Source: Flectonema sp. DT1601 | Taxonomy: Eukaryota > Euglenozoa > Diplonemea > Diplonemida > Diplonemidae | Direction of reading: 5' to 3' | NCBI GenBank assembly: GCA_964019425.1 | Contig: OZ025790.1 | Location: 868,001-932,000, forward strand | DNA length: 64,000 nt | In this document: piece after piece, positions 13,163-21,986 of the stretch | Position numbering within the stretch: the stretch's first letter is position 1 | Layout of the letters: every line of letters starts with the position of its first letter | Translations under genes and position numbers: made by a program | Notes under the pieces: generated by a model | Database searches by the model: none | Seen by the model: the letters and a program-made list of their open reading frames with translations, nothing else | What the model was told of the DNA's origin: nothing

Positions 13163-13850
13163 TTACTTCCCGTTCTCGATGTGTTCTGCCTCAAACACTG
13201 TTTTCATAACGTCGTGAACGTCGAAGGAAGAACAGAAGAAGACAACGAATTTCTGAATCACGGACTTAGGAAAGGAGGCCCAGATGAAAGGCATCGCTGG
13301 ATCCGGAGGCGTTACTCTCACGACCGAGTTGATTGTGAGGACTACCAAGAAGAGATGTTGCGGAGGACCGGAAACGATTCCCTCCGCGTTGTTCTCACGT
13401 ACTGTGAAAACATGATATTTGCCCTTTTTAAAGAAGTTAGTATAATAATAAACATACTTCTTGTTGAGTTTCTCTTTCTGTTGGCGACTTCTTTTTCTTG
13501 AGAAACCATGACGCTGAAGACTTCAGTTGTTTTCGAAGTTCCCGTATATTACTCATGTGGTATGCGGCGTCCATGACTTTGTCCATGGACTGGTCTACCT
13601 TTTCCATTAAAGTAGATGACCCTTCAGCAACGAATTCTTCGAGCTGATCAGCGAACGCATCACATCTAACACGGGGTTTAAATCCCTTTTTAGATTTCAT
13701 TTCTCTTGCGAGCATTCGACAAGTTTTCGTTGCATGTTCAACAGCTAAGTCAACTAAGTAAATATGTTTTTTTTCATCGTCTTTATTATTCTTACCTACC
13801 ACACCTACAGCTACAGCCAAGATAATCGTCATTATGATTTTCATAGTCAT
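13163..13850 (-). CDS. Secretory-pathway protein of unknown function, one intron
   Basis: Exon 1 (13850 to 13458, 131 codons) starts behind a long A run and has a signal peptide or anchor (IIMTIILAVAVGVVG). A helical region with two Cys (KTCRMLAREM, RVRCDAFADQLEEF) and a lysine-rich end follow. It runs into a textbook intron with a GTATGT donor, a perfect TACTAAC branch site and CACAG at 13402-13404. The first acceptor leads to a short frame ending after 19 codons. A second open frame continues to 13163 through VLTINSVVRVTPPDP and a hydrophobic segment, AMPFIWASFPKS. It would be entered in frame only if a slightly later AG (13394-13395) were used. I cannot decide which C-terminus is real. No family is recognised. 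Confidence 0.45.
13402..13457 (-). other. Cis-intron with GTATGT, TACTAAC and CAG
   Basis: A 56-bp interval holds the optimal yeast-like donor, the perfect branch heptamer (13436-13442) and a CACAG acceptor. The downstream reading frame favours an acceptor about 9 bases later. Confidence 0.6.
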
Positions 13851-14111
13851 TTTTTTTTTTTTTTTTTTTTTTTTTTTGAGGACTGCAAGAATTAGTTTGA
13901 TAACCTGCTATCCCCAATCTGATTTACTACATACGGGTACAACGGAAGGAAATTTGAAAAAAAGAGAGAAAAAAAAATTTTTTTTTTCGCTTTTCCATTC
14001 AGAAGCGTCGAAAACGCATCTGTACCATGAGTACCTCTAACAAAAAAGAATAATTTTAAAAAAATAATGGAATGGAAGGAGAAGTCTTAAAGAAAAGACC
14101 TTTACAGACTC

Positions 14112-14801
14112 TCACAACATAATTGCGTTGTTTCTTGTGCCCGAAGAACATTTCTTCATTAGAGATAAGATGGATGAGGCTTTCTTTGTAGGAGCTTTTT
14201 TCGCAGCTGTTTTTGTTTTAGATCGTTTTTCAAAATTTTTTTGAGAACGACTCCGTTTTTCATCAATCCGCTTTCGATATTCAACCGGTTCCTTTGTTTT
14301 AATAAAATCTCCTCCACACTCCTTGAGATGAGTGGCGTACCAGAAGTCATGTTTTCCGGGTGGACGATTCATCGATCTCTTAACCTCATGATGGCACATA
14401 ATACATTCCCACCAGTGGTTCCTATAATGGTCTACCTCATCATGAAAGTCATGGTATATTGTAACATTGCTGTTCATTATTTTATTTACCCGTTCCATTT
14501 CCGCACAAAACTGAGGACCGTGGTCTCCACGATCTTCGTTGCTCTCTGTTATAAACAGAAAAGCGTGAATACATTCATGTAGAAGCGTGTTTTCTAAATC
14601 ACTGACTGGTCTAAATTTCAACAACGGACCTGATAATTTTATATTACATCCTCCTTTTGCGTGATATGAACATACCCCAGCGCAAAGAGTCATTCTCTTA
14701 CTCCACTCAACGTAGACAGAACTTAGCTTTCCATTAAAAAGACAATCGTTGTAATTATTAAACAACTCGTGGATATCAGGAAAGGGACTTTCAGATGACA
14801 T
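14112..14801 (-). CDS. SPRTN: Spartan (SprT-like) DNA-dependent metalloprotease
   Basis: This 229-residue protein matches the SprT domain of Spartan, which degrades proteins crosslinked to DNA during replication. The zinc-binding and catalytic motif is HECIH at residues 75-79. It is followed by GDHGPQFCAEMERVN with the third metal-binding His at about 94, and by the Spartan-typical FHDEVDHYRNHWW. A zinc-ribbon-like stretch follows (CIMCHHE, then HLKECGG). The C-terminus is short, basic and lysine-rich. It probably contacts DNA, and it lacks the recognisable PCNA- and ubiquitin-binding motifs of vertebrate SPRTN. The start is the first ATG, behind an A-rich leader. It should act in the nucleus. 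Confidence 0.92.
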   Translation of the reverse strand: MSSESPFPDIHELFNNYNDCLFNGKLSSVYVEWSKRMTLCAGVCSYHAKGGCNIKLSGPLLKFRPVSDLENTLLHECIHAFLFITESNEDRGDHGPQFCAEMERVNKIMNSNVTIYHDFHDEVDHYRNHWWECIMCHHEVKRSMNRPPGKHDFWYATHLKECGGDFIKTKEPVEYRKRIDEKRSRSQKNFEKRSKTKTAAKKAPTKKASSILSLMKKCSSGTRNNAIML

Positions 14802-15486
14802 GTTGTTTTTTTAAATCTATAAAATTTTTTTTTGTTTTTTTGTTTTTTAATATAAAGAATCACTCCTTCCCTTCGACAGCTGTTTTTTTGAATGTGCTGT
14901 GACCAGCAGCATGTCCAATACATAAATACTTCATTAAATTAAATTAAATTTGTCTAGAGGAATGAAAAAAAGGACAGTTCAGTCTCCAAACATATTACTT
15001 TGAAATTGCCTGTCAAAAAAAAGAAAACAGAATAAAAACATTAAAAAAAAAACAAATCTAACACATGCGAACAGAAATACGACATATTTTTGAGGTAGCC
15101 GTGGGATGCGCATAACGATCTCATTTTCTTTTTTTTAAAAGTTGCTTTCGAGTACTCAGTAGTGCTTTTTTTTTTTTTTTTTTTTTTTTTTTTTCCCCGG
15201 TTTCCCCCCTCTTTTTTTTTTTTTTTTTTTAAATGTATCTTCCCGTACACGAGTTGTTCTCCTAATCGACATCTCAACAAAGACACAGACACTGGGTTAA
15301 TTTAAAGCTAGGGTATGTGCTTGTTGTGTATTTCTGGGTACTAAACTAACACAAAGAGAAAGGATAGTGTGGAATAAGAAGAAGAAAAAAAAAAGAGGAA
15401 AAAAAAAAACGATTTTCATCCTCTTACACATTGCAGCACCGAACGTGTAAGTGATTGCAGTGCGTGCAACAATGCAACAAATATTA
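14802..15486. other. Spacer between UBA3 and Spartan, T-rich
   Basis: The spacer has T runs near 15167-15194 and 15211-15230 and A-rich stretches near 15380-15410. No gene is seen. Confidence 0.5.
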
Positions 15487-16821
15487 TTATGTCATGTTAA
15501 CATCGTCAGATAGGAGAATCATGATTTTGAGATTTGATTTTTTCCAGAATGTAGGATCAGTTGCCACGAGAATACCATTATCGATCCCCAATTCACCCAA
15601 CGAAGTAGTTACTTCCTTTGGTATCAATGAGTTAGAAGGAGATAACAACAATCCAATATCGGGTGATTGCAAAGTTATTTGACTCCCATTCGAGTATGTC
15701 TCAAAATCTTCATCAGTTGCGTTTCCAACTAAAATTGAATCAACAAACTGACGAGGTGTCATCGCAGGGTTTGCTTTATAAACAGTTGGAGGTTTACTCA
15801 CCAAACAAGTGTCATCAGGTGGAAATGATTGAACTTGACCGTAGATTCCATTATCTATCGAGTTCCCGTTATACATGAAATAATTATCCATCGTTGGATT
15901 ACAACCAGTTGCCATCTTAAGAACTTCATTGCAACAGGTAGCGGCAATTATAGCATTCGTGCTTGCGATTGCGGGTATAATATTCTTAACAACTCCTTGT
16001 GTGAATGCGAATGTTATTCCAGTGATTCCATGTTTGTGTCCTCGTTCTGCAGCTCTCTCTGCAATCCAAACAATATGATCTGGATTGTCACCATCAATAG
16101 AGATATTCTCACCGAATGGCCAGGTTAATTCCCATTCTTTAACTTTTATATAAGCAACGCAGTGTTCAGGTAGTCTCGGAACGTTTTCTAAAGTACAAAG
16201 TGGAAATGTTACTTGAGGTGGAAACATCCATTCAGTACTTTCAATGCAGGCAGTTTCTCCAATCATCACGACACGTGCGTGTCCCTTAAACCCTTCAGTA
16301 CCTCCGTCAATCAGTGGGATCGCATATGATATGGTTGAGCTGTTGGTTTCTTCGTTGTATTCCCATTGAGCGAGACTTGCTATTTTCGCATTTATCCATC
16401 TTCTGGCAGCTAGAGAATCTAATCCAAGGATAATTGCTTGAAATTGAAGGTAAAAATCATCAGACATATCCTGTATCATTCCGTGGTGGTATTTAATTTC
16501 GATTCCCTGAACTCTGTTCATTACAAATTTTGAGGCAACTTCGGATTTTGATTTTCCGATATCTTTCTCCCTGAATAAGAACTGTCTATTCAGGTTAGAT
16601 AAATCGATCGTGTCCATGTCAATGATTTCAACATCCTTAAACCCGATCATTGCTAAGTCCTTTAGAATTTCACATCCAAGTCCGCCAGCTCCAATTACGA
16701 GTATTTTGAGATCTCCCCAATCAACATTTTTCAAATCATCACTCCACGATGAGCCAGCTATCCCAGGAGATCCCCAGCAATGCTTTTGAACATCGTGCCA
16801 TCTATTTTTTGAATTTTCCAT
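15487..16821 (-). CDS. UBA3: NEDD8-activating enzyme E1 catalytic subunit
   Basis: The 444-residue protein is the catalytic half of the heterodimeric E1 that adenylates NEDD8 and passes it to UBC12, feeding cullin activation. The start is the ATG at 16821 (MENSKNRW); the frame upstream of it is poly(A) leader. The nucleotide-binding site is VIGAGGLGCEILKDL near residues 41-55, followed by DMDTIDLSNLNRQFLFREKDIGKSK, which is diagnostic of the family. The transthiolation Cys lies in FPLCTLENVPRLPEHC, very close to the UBA3 consensus. The C-terminal part carries the ubiquitin-fold-like domain that binds the E2. There is no intron. It should act in the nucleus and cytoplasm, partnered by an APPBP1 homologue outside this window. 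Confidence 0.94.
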   Translation of the reverse strand: MENSKNRWHDVQKHCWGSPGIAGSSWSDDLKNVDWGDLKILVIGAGGLGCEILKDLAMIGFKDVEIIDMDTIDLSNLNRQFLFREKDIGKSKSEVASKFVMNRVQGIEIKYHHGMIQDMSDDFYLQFQAIILGLDSLAARRWINAKIASLAQWEYNEETNSSTISYAIPLIDGGTEGFKGHARVVMIGETACIESTEWMFPPQVTFPLCTLENVPRLPEHCVAYIKVKEWELTWPFGENISIDGDNPDHIVWIAERAAERGHKHGITGITFAFTQGVVKNIIPAIASTNAIIAATCCNEVLKMATGCNPTMDNYFMYNGNSIDNGIYGQVQSFPPDDTCLVSKPPTVYKANPAMTPRQFVDSILVGNATDEDFETYSNGSQITLQSPDIGLLLSPSNSLIPKEVTTSLGELGIDNGILVATDPTFWKKSNLKIMILLSDDVNMT

Positions 16822-17404
16822 TACTATTTTTTTTTTTTTTTTTTTTCCCCTCTTTCCCACCTGTAGTGTTTTTATAAAATGAATACCGAATTGATGGTAA
16901 AACAGGAAAAACAATATTTAAAAAAAAATTGAGTTGATGTATAGAAGTCACGTAAGTGACTAGAAACATCTTTCCGCTATAAAATAAGTACCAAAACAGT
17001 TCGACTGAACACCACCTAAGGTGCTGCTTAGGCATGGGAAATTCATGCTGAAATTTCCATACCAATTGGAAAGTGTAGAAGAAGAAGAAGAAAAAAGAGA
17101 TTTCGATGATTGCCAACGTAAGTAGGGCAACCAAACCTCTATAAGAATAATAATTTGATAGGCTACCAATCGGATAGATAGGTAATCGGTACTGATTTTT
17201 TTAAAAGCAGGGATACCATGCTGTAAACTCTTTGGGTCAATAACCCGGTTCCCCATTCCGGCTTGCATAAGGCTACAACTAAACCTGGTTGCCATGAGAA
17301 AAGACCAACAGTTGGTATCGATAAAATCCCATACGAGGGCCACGTACTACAGGTTGCGCACAGCTTAATTTGGAGGAGAAAAGAAATAAAAAATATATTA
17401 CAAT
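16822..17404. other. Spacer with a repeat R4 copy
   Basis: A T run (16827-16848) lies against the UBA3 start. A microsatellite of AAG units lies near 17080-17095 and an R4 copy at 17283-17343. Minus-strand frames here are not convincing. Confidence 0.5.
17283..17343. repeat. Dispersed repeat family R4, copy a
   Basis: Matches 36911-36969 through AAACCTGGTTG and then GACCAACAGTTGGT. The minus-strand frames over both copies are not convincing proteins. Confidence 0.6.
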
Positions 17405-19675
17405 TCATTTTCTAGTAATTGAGTTCCACAGAACTCTAGTTGTGCAAGCCCAAGGCGATCTAAATTTAAATCCTTTGAGCGATTTTGTAAAGGAAGGGAA
17501 TTCACCTCTTTGCAAGTGTTCTTGAGATAAAATCGTTTCCCGATGTGTTGTTTCATTTGCTTCCATCTTGCGAGTTTGTCTCCAAGCTAATAAGAACAGA
17601 GCTTCTTCGAGTTGAAAAATAATATCTCGTCGGTTGTTGTTTTCCTCTTCAACAACAGTAAACCTAATAAGGGGTTCTCTTGATGTTATAGTAGAGGTGT
17701 ACACTCCTCGTTCACCAGTCTTTTCAATGTTTGAGATATGCCAGTAGCTGATTGTTTCATCATCCTCAAGTTGTTTTCTAACTTTACCCTCACTCAACAC
17801 GACTTTCATTCTCGTGTTCGCATTGTATCTAACAGCGCCACACCATTCTTGAGTTTTATTAACCAAATCTGTAATGCTTTCTTTTATTATGTTTCGTCTG
17901 CAAATTTCTTCTTCGCAGATAATCCCAGTGACACAGATAGGAAACTTATCTAAACAATGAATATTAAACAATGATTGAATCGCAAGATGTTCTTCTACAC
18001 GCAGTTCGTAGAAAGCACTGAGGCAGTAGTGCTCTATAAAACTGGTATCGCACTGCTGAAAAATTGGGTTTACATCAGAGTGGTGTTGTTGTAGAATACT
18101 TTCTCTCATGCGTGCAGCCTCCTCTTGGAGACAATACCCCATAAAGAGGGATTGTAGCCATGTAGACTGCGAGTGGTAGAAATCTGATGATATGGAAGTT
18201 CGGTTGTTCTCTTCGTGGAAAAATATTTCTTCGGGGCTAAGGAATGTGCACATGTCAACTGAAACTGAGGAACCACAATCTGCAAAAACAGGAGCGTGAG
18301 CTGTTCTTCTCCCTGGTGTTAAGACTGATTCCTCTGTTTTTATTAATCGAATACGAGGAAAGCTTAAAGTCTCGTGATAACATTCAAGTGTTGTCATCCT
18401 TTTGTTGCTTATTCGCTCCCACTCAAGTTGTTTTTTCTTACTGCATACTCTTGTGTGTGTTTGGTCTGCTTCCTTCATGTATTCACTTTTTACCTCATCA
18501 ATATAATTAGTTATCGATTTCATCTTAGCAACAACTCTTTTCTCACGATCTCTTCTAAGCTCTAATCGTAAGGCGCTTCTTCTAGCTTTTACGGAACATT
18601 TTCCTGAAGTACAATTATTCCAAAATTGTTTTATAGTTTTTGATGCCCTTGCGTATGCTGGCAATACGAGCATAGTTTGAAGGTGGTATAATGATTTCAT
18701 CCGCGTAAAGCGATTACATTCAGTAGATATAATTTTTCGATACGCCCCCATCGCCTCTACTTCAAGTGAATACATATTCAAGTCGCTGTACATTGCTTCA
18801 GTGCTGCAGTAGTATAGCCTTTTAAGAGATTGTTGTTTTTTGTCTTCGTCATCATGAATCAGTTTTCTAGCAGTAGATTCCTGGTTTCCTATTTTATCTC
18901 TGTCTTTCAGTATTTCTTCTTTCCGATCAAGTTCGATTTCTCTTTTTAAAGTTTCACGCATTTTATGTAGAAACGTCTTTGCTTCCAATGCTTCCGCATT
19001 CGCAATACGTATACGTTGGGTGTACAGCATATGTCGAAGTGCTCGTTTTCCGTATCGCCCTCGTTTTGCATTTTGAAAAAAATCTGATATTTTACCAACG
19101 GATGTCAGTAGTTTCTTGTCATGCATTGCTTTGTTTATCCATGCTTGGCGATAAGCTGTCGCTTGAGAGGCAATGTATTGTAAGTGTCGTTTGAAATTTA
19201 GTGTGTGTTCTTTTCGTGATACCGATTCTTGCATCATTGTTTCCTCACGAACAACGAAAAAATGTCTGTTTAGGAGTCTTCGCTGACGATAATAATACAT
19301 GTTTGAGTCTTCCGGACAGGGTGGTGCTATGTTTCGGGTTGGTGCTGTGGAGGGTCTGCGTTTAAGTAGACATCCATTCCTCTCAAATGAGGTTTGGATT
19401 TTTTGAATTTCATTAATTTCGTCTTCGATCAATAATTCCCTCTCCCTGAGTTCATCCGATATAATGATATCAATTTGTGTATTAATCGCAATATTAGAAT
19501 CTGTTTCCCAACTTCGTTTCATCCTCAACATAACCAAGTTACTAACAGCCCAAGAAGGAGTTGTCCTTAACAAAGCTGAACAAGGTCTGGCTTTTAGAAC
19601 TGGCCGACTGTCTCTGCGACATCCTATTCTAGCTGACGATACTCGCCTCACTGCACTTGGGGGATGTGGATCCAT
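17405..19675 (-). CDS. Basic, helical protein of unknown function
   Basis: This uninterrupted 756-codon frame has consistent protein character but no family I recognise. The N-terminus is basic and Ser/Arg-rich with RPSTAP-like motifs (residues about 1-115). A long, highly charged region follows that is likely alpha-helical with coiled-coil tendency (for example LKREIELDRKEEILKDRD near residue 235). The last third is more globular and Cys-containing (FLSPEEIFFHEENN, then CLDKFPICVTGIICEEE). There is no signal peptide or transmembrane segment. The composition would suit a cytoskeletal or flagellar protein, but this is only inference. It begins at the ATG at 19675. Confidence 0.7.
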   Translation of the reverse strand: MDPHPPSAVRRVSSARIGCRRDSRPVLKARPCSALLRTTPSWAVSNLVMLRMKRSWETDSNIAINTQIDIIISDELRERELLIEDEINEIQKIQTSFERNGCLLKRRPSTAPTRNIAPPCPEDSNMYYYRQRRLLNRHFFVVREETMMQESVSRKEHTLNFKRHLQYIASQATAYRQAWINKAMHDKKLLTSVGKISDFFQNAKRGRYGKRALRHMLYTQRIRIANAEALEAKTFLHKMRETLKREIELDRKEEILKDRDKIGNQESTARKLIHDDEDKKQQSLKRLYYCSTEAMYSDLNMYSLEVEAMGAYRKIISTECNRFTRMKSLYHLQTMLVLPAYARASKTIKQFWNNCTSGKCSVKARRSALRLELRRDREKRVVAKMKSITNYIDEVKSEYMKEADQTHTRVCSKKKQLEWERISNKRMTTLECYHETLSFPRIRLIKTEESVLTPGRRTAHAPVFADCGSSVSVDMCTFLSPEEIFFHEENNRTSISSDFYHSQSTWLQSLFMGYCLQEEAARMRESILQQHHSDVNPIFQQCDTSFIEHYCLSAFYELRVEEHLAIQSLFNIHCLDKFPICVTGIICEEEICRRNIIKESITDLVNKTQEWCGAVRYNANTRMKVVLSEGKVRKQLEDDETISYWHISNIEKTGERGVYTSTITSREPLIRFTVVEEENNNRRDIIFQLEEALFLLAWRQTRKMEANETTHRETILSQEHLQRGEFPSFTKSLKGFKFRSPWACTTRVLWNSITRK

Positions 19676-19932
19676 ATCATGTCCTTTGTTTTGTTTTCCT
19701 TATAAAGATAACTACACAACACACACACACACTGAAAAAAACAAAAAATTGTCGATCCGCTTAGGGTCCGATGCGGTATAAAAACAATTAGTAACATAAT
19801 AACTGAAAAACACATGGGTTAGGTTTTGGATGTGTTGGTGGGTTTTTTTTTTTTTTTTTTTTTTTTTGTTGTTTCAAAAAAAAAAAAAAAAAGAATACAA
19901 ATACGAATACGAATAAAGTTCGTTATCAAGTT

Positions 19933-20436
19933 TTACTTATGCATTGCATAAAGTCCTACTATTGCTACTGTTGTAATAATATTAATGAGGATCATTTTTC
20001 CCAACATTGCGTTGCAATTAGCTTCGCAGTCAAGACGAATTCCTTCAAAGAGTACGTTCTTTCTGGTAAGGGTCAGTAGTTGATCTTCGTATGATTCTCG
20101 AAGTTTTGATTGTAATTTTGACTGGCAATGATGAAGAGCGTTCTGTACTCTTGGTGATAATAATTGCTCATGCAGCTCATTAGATACCAGTTCTTCTGCT
20201 TTTAATCTCATCCTCCGTCTTTCATCATCTATCAAGTCAAGCACCTGAGCGCGAACCTGAGCACGAACATCAACTACAGAAAGTTGAACCACCTTCGCAA
20301 CCATTTCTTCATAATCTGGAGACGTCGCTGGTGGGGCTGATGGAACTGCAGATGGTGGACGATCAGCAAACACCGTTCCACATCCCATCCCACAACCGAC
20401 TCCTACCATCCCAAGCACACATCTTTTAACACTCAT
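19933..20436 (-). CDS. Small tail-anchored membrane protein, unknown
   Basis: The 167-residue frame begins with a Cys/Gly-rich segment (CVLGMVGVGCGMGCG) that is hydrophobic and could be a signal or a lipid-modified anchor. A Pro/Ala linker and a central amphipathic helix region (VRAQVRAQVLDLIDDERRR) follow. Close to the C-terminus is one clear membrane span (MILINIITTVAIVGLYAM), leaving only His-Lys outside. This topology fits a tail-anchored protein of the ER or mitochondrial outer membrane. The next gene upstream in transcription (20668-21345) is also a small membrane protein, but no shared domain is seen. No family is recognised. Confidence 0.6.
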   Translation of the reverse strand: MSVKRCVLGMVGVGCGMGCGTVFADRPPSAVPSAPPATSPDYEEMVAKVVQLSVVDVRAQVRAQVLDLIDDERRRMRLKAEELVSNELHEQLLSPRVQNALHHCQSKLQSKLRESYEDQLLTLTRKNVLFEGIRLDCEANCNAMLGKMILINIITTVAIVGLYAMHK

Positions 20437-20667
20437 ATTCCTACATTGATAAATATAAGGATTATCAAACTAATACGATTAGTCTATCTGAAGTGTAATA
20501 AAAAACAGAGAGGAAAGAAATAAAAGATCAGAGCGTACATCATTCACTGCTATCCACTACACACAATGTTGGAGTCGAGTGACGTAACGAACGCTAACGC
20601 TACGGATGAGAGGAAAAAGAAATCTATGCAAAGTACAACATTGAGGGTTGCAAAGGAAATTTGGTAA

Positions 20668-21345
20668 TTAGGCGTGCGGAACCTTTCGTGGTGGTGGTTG
20701 CGCACCCTTATGTAAGTGTAATTCAGGAAACATATCAAGCTGTGGAGGACGTCTCGGATTGTGATCTTCAACTTTTACTTCGTTAAGCTGCTGTGGTTCA
20801 TCTGGTTTATTGTCCTTGTCTCGACGTTCTTTTTTATCCATCGCAGATATAACGTTATTTTGAAGTGATTTTTTCTTTCGATTATTTCTCCACATATAAA
20901 ATGCCGCCGCAGCGATAACCGTAACACTCGGCAATAAAGAATAAAGCGGGGGGATGACACCACCCAAGTACAACACAGTACTTAAAACAACTAACGTTGA
21001 TGCTATTCTTATTGGGACACTACATTTACAGCATAGCGCGTATGTAACAACTACAGCAGCAGCAGCTAATGCATAAGCCAACATACCAGAGTCGGTAACG
21101 TCTTCAGGTTGATTAACATTGACAGTTCTAACGATTTCAGGTACTGTTCGGTTTAACATGATGCAGTTTTCCATCCAATACGCAGGGGCGTTTAATTTCT
21201 GTTCACATTCTTCATCCGTGAACTGTCTACATTCATCAGTAATGTTGGTCGGTTTTATATCTGCAATACCTGCGAGCAGAGAACACACTGTACAGCAGAG
21301 AGTATCTTCACAAGGAACAAAATATGCTGGACAAGTTCTCAACAT
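20668..21345 (-). CDS. Multi-span membrane protein with a Cys-rich N-terminus, unknown
   Basis: The 225-residue protein has a Cys-rich N-terminal domain of about 75 residues (CEDTLCCTVC, then DECRQFTDEECEQ, then ENCIML) with two N-glycosylation sequons (NIT, NRT). This suggests a luminal or extracellular position. Two or three hydrophobic spans follow (MLAYALAAAAVVVTYALCC; IASTLVVLSTVLYLGG; LLPSVTVIAAAAFYMW). A basic cytosolic tail with RNNRKKK and a Pro-rich end complete it. It starts at the ATG at 21345. I recognise no family. It could be a surface or endomembrane protein. Confidence 0.6.
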   Translation of the reverse strand: MLRTCPAYFVPCEDTLCCTVCSLLAGIADIKPTNITDECRQFTDEECEQKLNAPAYWMENCIMLNRTVPEIVRTVNVNQPEDVTDSGMLAYALAAAAVVVTYALCCKCSVPIRIASTLVVLSTVLYLGGVIPPLYSLLPSVTVIAAAAFYMWRNNRKKKSLQNNVISAMDKKERRDKDNKPDEPQQLNEVKVEDHNPRRPPQLDMFPELHLHKGAQPPPRKVPHA

Positions 21346-21717
21346 TGGGGGGAAAAAAAAACTATTGAAAAAAAATAAAATAAAAATAAAAATAATGACA
21401 AGAACCCTTCGAATGGATTAGCCTTCGCCTCTCTCTCCCCTCAACATAACCCTGAGAAAATACTTTTAATAAAACTATAATAATAACAATACTTGCTTAT
21501 TAACGCGACCAGATAAAATACAAATCTCAACATAAATACTACTCGTCACAAACACAGGTGATGATCAAAGCAAGTAGTGGAAAGGCGAAGTTCACCATTC
21601 TACTCTTAACATGCTCGTGTGTGCCACAAAAAAGAAAATTTTAAATTTAAAAAGAAAGATAAATCAACAATTCTACACAATTTAGTTTTACATACAACTA
21701 CTCCGATTGGGGAGGGG

Positions 21718-21749
<32 letters not shown>

Positions 21750-21986
21750 CATACAATTCTTTCTTAAATACAAAACTTGCCGTTTTGGTCGATTACCGTT
21801 GCAACCTTGCCGGATTCGAACCAGACGGCAACTTAAAAAAAACAAAACAAAAAAACTTCTATCACCCCGCATACTGAAATGCGAGGGTTTTTCTTGTTGT
21901 AAACGACCCAACAATACACAAATAAGTTTCGTATAATTTAGGTCTATTTTTTTTTTTTCCTCTCTTTTTTTAAAACCAGGAAAAAA
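21346..21986. other. Spacer with long T run and a B-box-like match
   Basis: A T run lies at 21722-21749. On the minus strand 21812-21822 reads GGTTCGAATCC, a perfect match to the polymerase III B box. The flanking bases form only part of a T arm, and no matching 5' tRNA half is seen, so I do not call a tRNA. Confidence 0.4.

Noticed and set aside
13181-13501. 106-codon plus-strand frame
   Set aside because: It is antisense to the 3' exon candidate of the gene at 13163-13850, which has intron signals supporting the minus strand.
16960-17408. Minus-strand frames resembling a repeat-encoded protein (also 36669-37092)
   Set aside because: The two R4 copies share short peptide similarity only through near-identical DNA; frames are short, overlapping and lack motifs.
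21781-21880. tRNA gene on the minus strand
   Set aside because: The B box is perfect, but the T stem is imperfect and no acceptor or D-arm partner is found upstream.
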